A stretch of 13,825 nucleotides of DNA from JAIOTG01 sp964644045 (GCA_964644045.1 CAZXUK010000025.1:1-13825); one strand, 5' to 3'; counted from the stretch's first letter, positions 1 through 6,035 are shown. The notes: generated from the letters alone by a model not told the origin. Program-made: numbers and translations.

Positions 1-23
1 CGGGCTACGCCTTCAAACGCACA

Positions 24-41
24 CGCCGGCTGAAGCCGGCG
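24..41. repeat. GC-only hairpin near the left edge
   Basis: A 7-bp stem made only of G and C (CGCCGGC at 24-30, GCCGGCG at 35-41) closes a four-base TGAA loop. It lies just beyond the intrinsic terminator of the glycosyltransferase gene. There is no T-run on the minus-strand side, so it is not an obvious terminator for that strand. On the plus strand it is followed by only three T. It could be a REP-like element or part of a structure cut by the window edge. The stem is seen directly; its role is unknown. Confidence 0.5.
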
Positions 42-55
42 GTTTATGGATTAAT

Positions 56-87
56 AAAAAGCGGTTTCTCGATTTAAGAGAAACCGC
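56..87 (-). terminator. Intrinsic terminator overlapping the end of the glycosyltransferase gene
   Basis: A perfect 10-bp stem (61-70 with 78-87, arms GCGGTTTCTC and GAGAAACCGC) has a 7-base loop and is followed on the minus strand by five T (56-60). The last codons of the glycosyltransferase (Arg-Gly-Phe-Ser) lie in the 5' arm and its TAA stop (74-76) is in the loop. This is a textbook Rho-independent terminator and marks the end of the transcription unit running leftwards through the window. Confidence 0.85.
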
Positions 88-1144
88 GATTATTATAATG
101 ATATTTTAAAAAATTTTGGGCGGATTCAATTAAAGACATTTTTTTCGTCTCCGCAAAAAAATCTTTCTCCGGTTTTATCTTTAATAAATCCTCCAGACCC
201 TCCTCCAGATTATTTTCCACTAAAACCCCGGTTACCCCCTCTTTAACAATATCTCGAGGGCCCTGAACCCTATAAGCCAAAATCGGCAAATTACACCTCA
301 GGGCCTCTACCAAAACCAAACCAAAAGTATCTGTTTGGGAAGGAAAAACAAAATAATCAGATAAAGAAAGCAAATCCACCAACTCCTCCCCTCTTTTATA
401 ACCGGTAAAAATTACATTTTTATCCCGATATTTTCTCTTTAAGGTTTTTCCCAAGGGCCCTCCTCCTATTACCAACTTGGAGCCCTTTTTTATTTTTAAA
501 GCCAAAAAATCTTCCACTGACTTTTCCTTGGTAAGCCGACCCATATAAACAAAAATCGGTTTTTCCAAAACGGAAACTCTCTCCACCAAGTCGGTTTTTC
601 TGATTTCTTCCCATTTTTTTTCTCGAAACAAATCGGTATCAACTCCGAAACGCCAAACCCTTAAATTCTTAAAATTCCTCCTCTCTAATTCTTTTTTTAA
701 ACTATCCGTGCTCACCAAAACTCTATAAGATTCTTTGTGAAATTTTCTTAAAAAAGAATAAGTAACCGATACCGGGATCTTGGTTCTTATATTAATATAT
801 TCGGGAAACCTGGTATGAAAGGAGGTCGTATATTTTAAACCGAGGCGCCTGCAAACCCTCTTAGCCGCCAGCCCCAAAACGCTCTCTGTAAATAAATGAA
901 TATAATTGGGATTAAATTCCTTTATTATGGTCCCTACCTCCTCTCGGACAAATAAAGGCACTTTAATTTCCTTGTAATTGGGTAGACTAACATTTTTAAA
1001 CAAGCCGGGATGTATCACTTTAACTTTAAATCCTTGCTTCTCCAGCTCCCGCTTAATATTCTTGATTATGGTAACCACCCCGCAAATATGAGGATCCCAG
1101 ACATCGGTTACAAATAAAAATTTTTTTTTCTTGTTTTTTTCCAT
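74..1144 (-). CDS. Family 4 glycosyltransferase (MgtA/SQD2-like)
   Basis: A 356-residue GT-B retaining glycosyltransferase, probably moving a sugar from a nucleotide sugar to a membrane lipid or glycan at the inner face of the membrane. The N-terminal acceptor domain has FLFVTDVWDPHICGV (residues 9-23) in place of the usual glycine-rich loop, then FTESVLG (85-91) and SFHTRFPEY (108-116). The donor domain has YMGRLTKEKS (200-209), IGGGP (226-230) and TDTFGLVLVEA (271-281). The EX7E pair is D272 and E280; Asp at the first position is usual in the MgtA/SQD2 branch. I prefer ATG at 1144 over the TTG at 1165, because a 21-base stretch ending in this ATG is identical to the one at the permease start at 6017, and because family members begin just before the FVTD strand. 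It is last in the leftward gene run, downstream of a CDP-alcohol phosphatidyltransferase. Acceptor and donor cannot be told from sequence. Confidence 0.88.
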   Translation of the reverse strand: MEKNKKKKFLFVTDVWDPHICGVVTIIKNIKRELEKQGFKVKVIHPGLFKNVSLPNYKEIKVPLFVREEVGTIIKEFNPNYIHLFTESVLGLAAKRVCRRLGLKYTTSFHTRFPEYINIRTKIPVSVTYSFLRKFHKESYRVLVSTDSLKKELERRNFKNLRVWRFGVDTDLFREKKWEEIRKTDLVERVSVLEKPIFVYMGRLTKEKSVEDFLALKIKKGSKLVIGGGPLGKTLKRKYRDKNVIFTGYKRGEELVDLLSLSDYFVFPSQTDTFGLVLVEALRCNLPILAYRVQGPRDIVKEGVTGVLVENNLEEGLEDLLKIKPEKDFFAETKKMSLIESAQNFLKYHYNNRGFS

Positions 1145-1235
1145 AAAAAAATTTAAAACTCTCAAATTAAATTAGATCTTTATTTAATTATTCACCTTAT
1201 TGGGGCAATCAGTACAACCGCCTGATAAAACAAAT

Positions 1236-1898
1236 TTAATTTTCATTTTTTTCATTTTTTATTTTCATGTCCTCCTGCCACAATCTCTTTTGATTTATTA
1301 TAAACATAATTGCCAAAAAAACTAAAGCCCCAAGAGCTATAAAAGGAAACAAAAACCCTACTGTTTTCAAACCCTGCCAAACAAAAAAAAGATGGACAAA
1401 TATAAAAATAGATCTTCCCTCCGTGGGGCCCAATCGAAAAAAACTGATACGGAAAGATTGATTAACACTTACTAAAAGAAAAGTGTGAACCATAAAAGCG
1501 CTGATCATAAATTCTATAATAAAAATCCAGACACTAAACCCTAAAATCAATCCATAACCAAAAACAATTGAGGAGGCAAAAATAAAATCCAGGAAATGAT
1601 CGACATAATAGCCCCATTTAACCAAACCGGTGTCCCTGTATCTGCCCACCGCGCCGTCTAATAAATCGGATAAATATTGCAGGATTACAAATAAGGGCAC
1701 CAAAAACAAAAAAAGGGCGTCTTGCCGACCCAAATAAAAACAAACTACTATTAAAAAACTCCAAAGAAAAGTTAAAAAGGTCAAGTGATAAGTCTCAATC
1801 CGAGAAGGAACCCGGGGAACTAAAAAATTTTTTAGTCTATCCTCGCTGCTTTTTAGTAACCACTCCCCCGATTTATGTTTTAAATTTTTTGAAGACAT
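1236..1898 (-). CDS. CDP-alcohol phosphatidyltransferase family membrane protein
   Basis: A 220-residue integral membrane enzyme of the family that joins a CDP-linked alcohol or diacylglycerol to a second alcohol, making a phospholipid or phosphodiester headgroup. The signature is clear: D78, D81-G82, R86, G96, D100 and D104 follow the D-x2-D-G-x2-A-R ... G-x3-D-x3-D pattern that binds Mg2+ and CDP. Two details differ: Gly replaces Ala before R86, and nine rather than eight residues separate R86 from G96. GPTEGR (157-162) is a second marker, seen in the ethanolamine/choline-phosphotransferase-like branch. About six hydrophobic segments are visible (roughly 40-56, 60-78, 104-120, 122-143, 164-180, 182-202). 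ATG at 1898 (MSSKN) is preferred. An in-frame ATG at 1931, directly after the upstream stop, would add an odd 11-residue extension encoded across an inverted repeat. Substrates are unknown; the adjacent glycosyltransferase suggests a glycolipid route. Confidence 0.85.
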   Translation of the reverse strand: MSSKNLKHKSGEWLLKSSEDRLKNFLVPRVPSRIETYHLTFLTFLWSFLIVVCFYLGRQDALFLFLVPLFVILQYLSDLLDGAVGRYRDTGLVKWGYYVDHFLDFIFASSIVFGYGLILGFSVWIFIIEFMISAFMVHTFLLVSVNQSFRISFFRLGPTEGRSIFIFVHLFFVWQGLKTVGFLFPFIALGALVFLAIMFIINQKRLWQEDMKIKNEKNEN

Positions 1899-1910
1899 AT
1901 TTTTTACAAA

Positions 1911-1932
1911 AATGTATATTTTAATATACATT
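1911..1932. repeat. 22-bp A+T-rich palindrome upstream of the phosphatidyltransferase
   Basis: AATGTATATT (1911-1920) and AATATACATT (1923-1932) form a perfect 10-bp inverted repeat around two T. A further copy of AATATACATT lies at 1935-1944, inside the last codons of the upstream DUF4186 gene. The palindrome begins 13 bases before the chosen ATG of the phosphatidyltransferase. It could be an operator or an mRNA hairpin controlling that start. The half-site AATGTAT also occurs in the inverted repeat at 12295-12324. Confidence 0.55.
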
Positions 1933-2291
1933 CAAATATACATTTCTTTCTTTAGCCATTTCATTATCAACTCTATTATATAATCAATTTCTTTGTCTGT
2001 TAATTCCCTGCCTTTTTCTATTCCGTGCCACTTTAGGAGGCATTTCCGGCAACAGGTAGCGGTGGCGTGCTGGGCGGTGAATGCCGGATGACCGCGAAAA
2101 GGAGTTTGCTTGGTGTCGTTTTGTGGATAAGCCGGCGTCAATCTCACCTCAATAAAATCCCGGACATGCTTCCTTATTTCTTCCTCTCCCTTTCTTAAAT
2201 AATACCGCTCATCTTTTTTTCTTAACTTTTGCCCGGCCCGAAATCGGGAACCGCTTAGGCGAATTAAAGTTTTTTCCAGATCTTCCGGCAT
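1932..2291 (-). CDS. DUF4186 family protein
   Basis: A 119-residue cytosolic protein matching the DUF4186 family along its whole length; the family function is unknown. Diagnostic features are LSGSRFRAGQKL (residues 12-23), the central RDFIEVRLTPAYPQNDTKQT (44-63), the strongly conserved stretch RGHPAFTAQHATATCCRKCL (66-85), and the C-terminal KWHGIEKGRELT. The His and Cys residues in that conserved stretch (including CCRKC) could bind a metal; that is inference. The gene begins 13 bases after the upstream HExxH gene and ends directly before the phosphatidyltransferase leader, so it is probably cotranscribed with both. No Shine-Dalgarno sequence precedes the ATG. Confidence 0.85.
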   Translation of the reverse strand: MPEDLEKTLIRLSGSRFRAGQKLRKKDERYYLRKGEEEIRKHVRDFIEVRLTPAYPQNDTKQTPFRGHPAFTAQHATATCCRKCLLKWHGIEKGRELTDKEIDYIIELIMKWLKKEMYI

Positions 2292-2304
2292 TTGAAATTA
2301 AAAA

Positions 2305-3519
2305 TTATTCTTGGGCTATATTCCGAGCTATTTTTTTAATAAAAGCTTCCGCCCTCTTTTGGTCTATCTTTTTGTCCACCTTCCAATTTTCCGGTTCAGT
2401 CAAAAACTTTTTTACTTTCGGATCTTTTTTCAATTCTTGGACGAACTCTCGGCCATATTCCTCGCTTTCGGGCTCGATATCAGAGGAAAGGTTTTCGGCC
2501 GCTTTACTGATCTTAAGAGACACTTCTTTTATATATTCAAAATATTCTCCCCAGGAATTAAAATCGGATAATTTTCCTTGTTCTCCAAGGTTTTTAAATT
2601 CTTTTTCCAGCTCCTTTATTTCTTCCGGGCAATATTCCCGAGCTTTCTTCCATCCTTCCGTCCACGCTTCTTCTTCCAAATCTTTATTATTCTCTTCCAC
2701 TTCTTCCAATTTTTCCCGGCCATACTTCCCCGCTTGTCTTAAATGGCCCAATTCATGAATAACCACGGCCCAAGAGGCGAATTTGTCCCCCACTGGATAA
2801 GAAACCAAAAATTCCCTTTTCTCCGCATCGCATCTTCCTTCCCCTTGCAATTCCAAAGGCCAATCGATCCCTTCCTTTTTCAGCCCCTCAAAGGAATCTC
2901 GATTCTTTTTTCTAATCTCGGAATCCTCCTCTAAAGCTGTTAAATTATCCTCAGGTAAAGTATATTCCTCTTTTTTACCGGCCAAACCTTCAAAAGTTTG
3001 AGGAGAATATTCTTTTATGATTTGACTCCACCTTTTTAAAAGCTCCCACTCTTCCCGCCAATTGTCTCGGGATAACTTAAAATCAAAAATGACTCCCTCT
3101 TCATCCGGGTAGTTTTCCTCCTCTAATTGAAACTTTTTATCTTTAAAGGCCTTGATGGCGCTCTCCGGATACCCCATCAATCTCCCATATTCTTCATGGT
3201 CTTGGGAGGGGTCCAAATTTAGAAGTTCCTCCAATTCATCTTCCTCACGAGTTACAACTAAAACGGATTTCGGCCCGTTCTCCCCTTCTTTTGTTTCCTT
3301 CCGCGCACAACTTAATCCCGAATCCTCCAAGGCCCTTTCTATCTCCTCCGGGTCGCTATTCCAAGAATAAACTCCCAGCTCCATTGCCGGTTTTTCTCCC
3401 AATAACACCAGCATCATCTCCGCTTTGGGCCGAGCCCCGATATCTAACTCCTCTATTTTTTTAATTCTCTCTTGCTTTAGTTTTTCTTCAAAAAAATTGG
3501 AATTTTCAAAACTATTCAT
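2305..3519 (-). CDS. Predicted zinc metallopeptidase-like protein (HExxH) with DUF483-like N-terminal region
   Basis: A 404-residue, very acidic, apparently soluble protein. VVIHELGHLRQ (residues 252-262) contains the zinc-peptidase HExxH motif, and EEEAWTEGW (282-290) about 25 residues later could supply the third, Glu ligand, as in gluzincins. The N-terminal half has an alpha/beta-looking region (about 45-100) followed by YGRLMGYPESAIKAF (111-125). This resembles the 'LLGYPECCVxxF' block I associate with archaeal DUF483 proteins, but with Ser-Ala where those have Cys-Cys. There is no signal peptide, so any peptidase would be cytosolic. The C-terminal 100 residues are helical and charged. 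The ATG at 3519 is 25 bases after the GIY-YIG stop; a TATAAT lies at 3534-3539 but has no convincing -35. Substrate unknown; the HExxH motif is certain, the peptidase activity is inferred. Confidence 0.75.
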   Translation of the reverse strand: MNSFENSNFFEEKLKQERIKKIEELDIGARPKAEMMLVLLGEKPAMELGVYSWNSDPEEIERALEDSGLSCARKETKEGENGPKSVLVVTREEDELEELLNLDPSQDHEEYGRLMGYPESAIKAFKDKKFQLEEENYPDEEGVIFDFKLSRDNWREEWELLKRWSQIIKEYSPQTFEGLAGKKEEYTLPEDNLTALEEDSEIRKKNRDSFEGLKKEGIDWPLELQGEGRCDAEKREFLVSYPVGDKFASWAVVIHELGHLRQAGKYGREKLEEVEENNKDLEEEAWTEGWKKAREYCPEEIKELEKEFKNLGEQGKLSDFNSWGEYFEYIKEVSLKISKAAENLSSDIEPESEEYGREFVQELKKDPKVKKFLTEPENWKVDKKIDQKRAEAFIKKIARNIAQE

Positions 3520-3544
3520 ATAACAAACAATTAATTATACTCTT

Positions 3545-3787
3545 TTATAAATTTATTAATTTTAATTTTTCTTTTCGGTCAAGCTTTTTGATCTTGGCCT
3601 CCTCTCGGCTGGCCAGGGAACGATTCCTGAATTTGCGGGAATAAACCAATTTTACAGGCCTGCGAGAAATAGTATATTTAGCCCCTGCCTTGGCCTCATT
3701 ATGTTCTTTTAATCTGCGCTCGGGATTGGTGGTAATTCCGGTATAAAGAGTTTGATCCGCGCACTCCAAAATATAAAGATAATACAT
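3545..3787 (-). CDS. GIY-YIG nuclease family protein (UPF0213/YhbQ-like)
   Basis: An 80-residue single-domain GIY-YIG protein. MYYLYILECADQTLYTGIT (1-19) carries the two core strands, with YLYIL in place of GIY and YTG as the YIG element. R24 and R25 in NPERRLKEHN are the conserved helix arginines, H29 and N30 follow, and E62-E63 lies where the metal-binding Glu is expected. Length and layout match the small stand-alone UPF0213 family (YhbQ-like), whose members are putative DNA-structure nucleases. The frame is open to 3859, but members of this family begin MYYVYIL..., so I place the start at 3787. This also leaves the perfect palindrome at 3808-3833 entirely upstream of the gene. It precedes the HExxH gene by 25 bases. 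Confidence 0.88.
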   Translation of the reverse strand: MYYLYILECADQTLYTGITTNPERRLKEHNEAKAGAKYTISRRPVKLVYSRKFRNRSLASREEAKIKKLDRKEKLKLINL

Positions 3788-3807
3788 AAAACCGATAATA
3801 AACATAT

Positions 3808-3833
3808 TTTGAACATACCGCGGTATGTTCAAA
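3808..3833. promoter_or_regulatory. Perfect 26-bp palindrome upstream of the GIY-YIG gene
   Basis: The arms TTTGAACATA and TATGTTCAAA surround CCGCGG and form a 26-bp uninterrupted palindrome centred between 3820 and 3821, 21 bases before the chosen GIY-YIG start. More half-sites flank it on the plus strand: AACATA at 3801-3806, exactly 11 bases before the same word in the left arm; TATGTTCAAA at 3851-3860, overlapping the DUF1294 stop; and GTTCAA at 3867-3872. This clustering suggests a multimer-bound operator more than a terminator, since no T-run follows on the minus strand. Transcripts could still fold it into an 11-bp stem with a CGCG loop. Confidence 0.6.
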
Positions 3834-3855
3834 GATTGATTGCCAAAAAATATGT

Positions 3856-4149
3856 TCAAAAAAATTGTTCAACTAATAAATAAACCACGTAAAGCAAGGC
3901 ACAATTTTCTATAATCAGCAAAGGGATTCCGATTAAAAAATACCAAGTCTTGGTTTTGTGCCGAAAAACAAACATACCCAGATAAACCCCCACGCTACCG
4001 AAACTTGCGGCCAGGAAAAACATCATCCCCTCGGATATTCTTTGCGAATCAGGGTGCCGGGAATTGATCTTGTCAATAAACATCAGAAAAAAAGCCAGAA
4101 GATTCAGGCTAAGAAAAAACACAATCAATCCTAATCCTAAATTATTCAT
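3856..4149 (-). CDS. DUF1294 family small membrane protein
   Basis: A 97-residue membrane protein of the DUF1294 family, function unknown. The first transmembrane helix (about 5-24) leads into the hallmark FLMFIDKINSRH (21-32), then RISEGMMFFLAASFGSVGVY (37-56), LGMFVFRHKTKTWYF (57-71) and a last helix (about 72-91). The cytosolic Asp-Lys and the RHKT motif are the family's conserved polar groups. The ATG overlaps the end of the PD-(D/E)XK nuclease gene by 8 bases, so the two are almost certainly cotranslated. In many bacteria this domain occurs alone or joined to a cold-shock domain; here it stands alone. Whether it helps the neighbouring nucleases is unknown. Confidence 0.85.
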   Translation of the reverse strand: MNNLGLGLIVFFLSLNLLAFFLMFIDKINSRHPDSQRISEGMMFFLAASFGSVGVYLGMFVFRHKTKTWYFLIGIPLLIIENCALLYVVYLLVEQFF

Positions 4150-4906
4150 CTTGTTTTTCTTTTAATTTTTCTTCCACTGTTCGACGATAAGCGCAAAAAT
4201 CGCATTCCGGGTCAGCCGGAGGGATTCTTTCCGAATCCAAAACCTTTTTAATTTCTATTAAGGTGGGTTCTATCCAAGAGTCATCCCCCTCGTGTTTGAT
4301 CAAAGTAATTTTAAATTCCAGTTTGGCGTCAAATTTCTCTGTCTCGGTTATACCGTTGCAATAAACAAAATAACCTTTATTTGATACCGGATACCCCTTC
4401 CCCCTTAAAAGCCACTGATAAACCTCCATCTGCCTTTTATAGCCCTCTTGCCAATCCTTGTTAAGCTCGGTAATATCCTCTTTTTTGGAAGTGGATTTAT
4501 AATCAACCACGATATACTCGCCCCGGGAATTTATCCAAAGATCATCAATGGCTCCGCTAACCAAAAATCCGGTAGATTCGTGTAAATGCTGAACACCCTG
4601 AAAATTCTCTCTCCAGACATCCAGCTCATCATGATGAACCGGCCGGGCATCCACTCCATAGCGATCAATCAGCTCATGAGTCTCTCCTGTCCGGCGCAAA
4701 ATATCAAATTCTTTTTTTAAAAGCTCATCCACGGCGCTATTCAGAGCAAAAGGGAAACCGGGAGGCCTTTTTACTCCCAATTTATTATCCAAATAAAAAC
4801 ATCTTCGGCACTCTAAAAACAGGTCTATCTTGGACCGGCTTAATTTCCACTTATCTCCTCCGTAATTATAAGCCGAGCCGCGATTAGGATTGTAATATTG
4901 AGACAT
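4142..4906 (-). CDS. PD-(D/E)XK superfamily nuclease (RecB/Cas4-like) with four cysteines
   Basis: A 254-residue single-domain nuclease of the RecB C-terminal/Cas4 type (PDDEXK_1). WKLSRSKIDLFLECRRCFYL (20-39) is the typical N-terminal helix. Catalytic parts follow in order: an acidic pair at D121-D122 in GAIDDLW, then VVDYKSTSK (133-141) with D135 and K137, then the QxxxY motif in YKRQMEVYQWLL (Q159, Y163). Two Cys (C33, C36) near the N-terminus and two (C235, C238, in DPECDFCAY) near the C-terminus could together hold a metal or a 4Fe-4S cluster, as in AddB and Cas4, although Cas4 usually has a one-plus-three arrangement. There is no helicase or cas gene in the window. The stop overlaps DUF1294 by 8 bases. 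A role in DNA repair or defence is inferred. Confidence 0.85.
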   Translation of the reverse strand: MSQYYNPNRGSAYNYGGDKWKLSRSKIDLFLECRRCFYLDNKLGVKRPPGFPFALNSAVDELLKKEFDILRRTGETHELIDRYGVDARPVHHDELDVWRENFQGVQHLHESTGFLVSGAIDDLWINSRGEYIVVDYKSTSKKEDITELNKDWQEGYKRQMEVYQWLLRGKGYPVSNKGYFVYCNGITETEKFDAKLEFKITLIKHEGDDSWIEPTLIEIKKVLDSERIPPADPECDFCAYRRTVEEKLKEKQDE

Positions 4907-4982
4907 ATTTTTATGGATTATTTCTTAATATTGGTTTCTATGTTTACCATACCACTAAAAAAACAAAATTCCAATCAAAATT

Positions 4983-5006
4983 GCCAAAACTCTGTCTCAC
5001 TTTGGC
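4983..5006 (-). terminator. Weak hairpin downstream of the split permease
   Basis: GCCAAA (4983-4988) pairs with TTTGGC (5001-5006) across a 12-base loop, and the minus strand continues AATTTT. It sits about 75 bases after the permease stop, in the 173-base gap before the nuclease gene. The stem is short and the T-run poor, so this may be a weak terminator or chance. Nothing else stands out in that gap. Confidence 0.25.
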
Positions 5007-5079
5007 TGTTTTAGAGTCCGGGCGTATTTTTTCTATCCGGTGAATTTTACCTTCCTTGAAAGAAAGAGATTTAAAAATT

Positions 5080-5607
5080 TTATTCGGCTTTCTTCACCAG
5101 CGCCCCCACCAAAACTCCGTTCAAAAGAGAAAAAAGGATCATATAGACAGACAAAATTATGGAAAAACTTAATCCGAAATAATAAATCAAAGCGGGCAGG
5201 AACTGGAGCTTAACATTGCGGTTGTAAAAAATCACGGCAATCAAGGAATTTTTCATTCCCTTGTCTTGCAAATCTCCAAAAATGGGATAAAGAACATAGG
5301 GCGGGCCGGCCAAAAGCACGCCCACAATCACGGCATAAACCCAACCCCGCCAACCGGAGTGCTCGCCCAAGTGCTTTCGAATCTTTTGGGTGTTTAAATA
5401 ACGATTAATGATATAGATAACTACAAACACCAAAACCAAGACAGGCAAAATTTTTACCAACACCTCCCCTGTTCTCCAAAGAGCATTCTTTATAAGTTCG
5501 GGCTCAAAAAAAGCTATACCGATATAAATTCCGGTCACCAAAAGCAGGAAGCGGTTGCTATTTGATAGTCTCTTCTTTTTATTTTTATTTTGACCCTCTT
5601 TATTCAT
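5080..5607 (-). CDS. ArsP-like permease, second half-gene
   Basis: A 175-residue membrane protein matching the second half of permeases of the ArsP/DUF318 family (PF03773), which export trivalent organoarsenicals in the characterised cases. After a basic N-terminus there are about four or five hydrophobic segments (about 18-35, 49-69, 88-108, 120-128 with 134-145, 148-172). Diagnostic blocks are GPPYVLYPIFGDLQDKG (101-117) and FYNRNVKLQFLPALIYYFG (127-145). The ATG overlaps the stop of the preceding half-gene (ATGA), so the two chains are cotranslated and presumably assemble together. The combined 312 residues equal one full ArsP-type permease. The substrate is inferred only from the family and from nearby arsM. 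Confidence 0.78.
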   Translation of the reverse strand: MNKEGQNKNKKKRLSNSNRFLLLVTGIYIGIAFFEPELIKNALWRTGEVLVKILPVLVLVFVVIYIINRYLNTQKIRKHLGEHSGWRGWVYAVIVGVLLAGPPYVLYPIFGDLQDKGMKNSLIAVIFYNRNVKLQFLPALIYYFGLSFSIILSVYMILFSLLNGVLVGALVKKAE

Positions 5608-6017
5608 AAACCTAAAAAATTTAAAGTAGCTATGGTTAAGGTAGCTATAATTATAGCAAAAAAGAAATTAATAAAATTCCTCCACAAGGCAAAACGTTTG
5701 CCCAGATAAGTGATCTCTATGGGAAGCATGGCCAGACCCACGGTGGTCCAGGCCAAAATAAAGGCGGTTACCGCCAATAAACTCACTCCTCCGGAGATAA
5801 GCTCTCCTCCGGCAATATAGCTGGTTAAAGGTATGCCGAAAGACACGCTCCCGCCCAAAGCGCCCAGCAAGGGATCTAAGAAATAATTACCGGTAAAAAT
5901 TTTGGGGTAGAATTTGCCGAACAAAGGATTGAGTAAATTTACCAACATTAAAACTCCCACAATCATGGGAAAAGCGGTTTTCATATTATTTATGGTTTTA
6001 CGCAAGCTCTCGGACAT
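5604..6017 (-). CDS. ArsP-like permease, first half-gene
   Basis: A 137-residue membrane protein matching the other half of an ArsP/DUF318-type permease. Hydrophobic segments lie at about 14-30, 47-62, 80-100 and 113-135. GIPLTSYIAGGELISGG (61-77) followed by AFILAWTTVGLAMLPIE (85-101) and LGKRFALWRN (105-114) are the recognisable blocks. The first aligns with the GPPYVLYP block of its partner: Gly, Pro, Tyr, Gly, an acidic residue, Leu and Gly fall at identical spacing. The chains are therefore pseudo-repeats of one another. No frameshift is needed to explain the split: stop and start overlap neatly as ATGA. The start is in a context identical to that of the glycosyltransferase at 1144. Confidence 0.78.
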   Translation of the reverse strand: MSESLRKTINNMKTAFPMIVGVLMLVNLLNPLFGKFYPKIFTGNYFLDPLLGALGGSVSFGIPLTSYIAGGELISGGVSLLAVTAFILAWTTVGLAMLPIEITYLGKRFALWRNFINFFFAIIIATLTIATLNFLGL

Positions 6018-6035
6018 AAAAAAATTTAAAACTCT
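6015..6035 (-). repeat. Leader and start identical to that of the glycosyltransferase gene
   Basis: The 21 bases 6015-6035 are identical to 1142-1162. On the minus strand both read AGAGTTTTAAA, then a T-run, then ATG. Beyond this block the two sequences diverge, so it is a short shared leader rather than a larger duplication. It supports these two ATG codons as the true starts and may hold a ribosome-recognition signal of an SD-independent type. Confidence 0.5.

Noticed and set aside
2311..3370. Several plus-strand open frames opposite the HExxH gene
   Set aside because: They are antisense to a long, well-defined minus-strand gene, have Ser/Phe-rich compositions typical of reversed Glu/Lys codons, and match no family.
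3534..3539. TATAAT as promoter of the HExxH gene
   Set aside because: There is a good -10 match 15 bases before the start, but no -35 or extended -10, and such hexamers are common by chance in this A+T-rich DNA.
3808..3833. LexA/SOS box before the GIY-YIG gene
   Set aside because: The half-sites contain GAAC and GTTC, but they are 12 bases apart rather than the 4 of the Gram-positive box or the 7 of the alphaproteobacterial direct repeat, and no lexA is in the window.
4142..4906. Cas4 as part of a CRISPR system
   Set aside because: The nuclease is Cas4-like in fold, but no cas gene, spacer array or regularly spaced repeat is present and the Cys arrangement differs.
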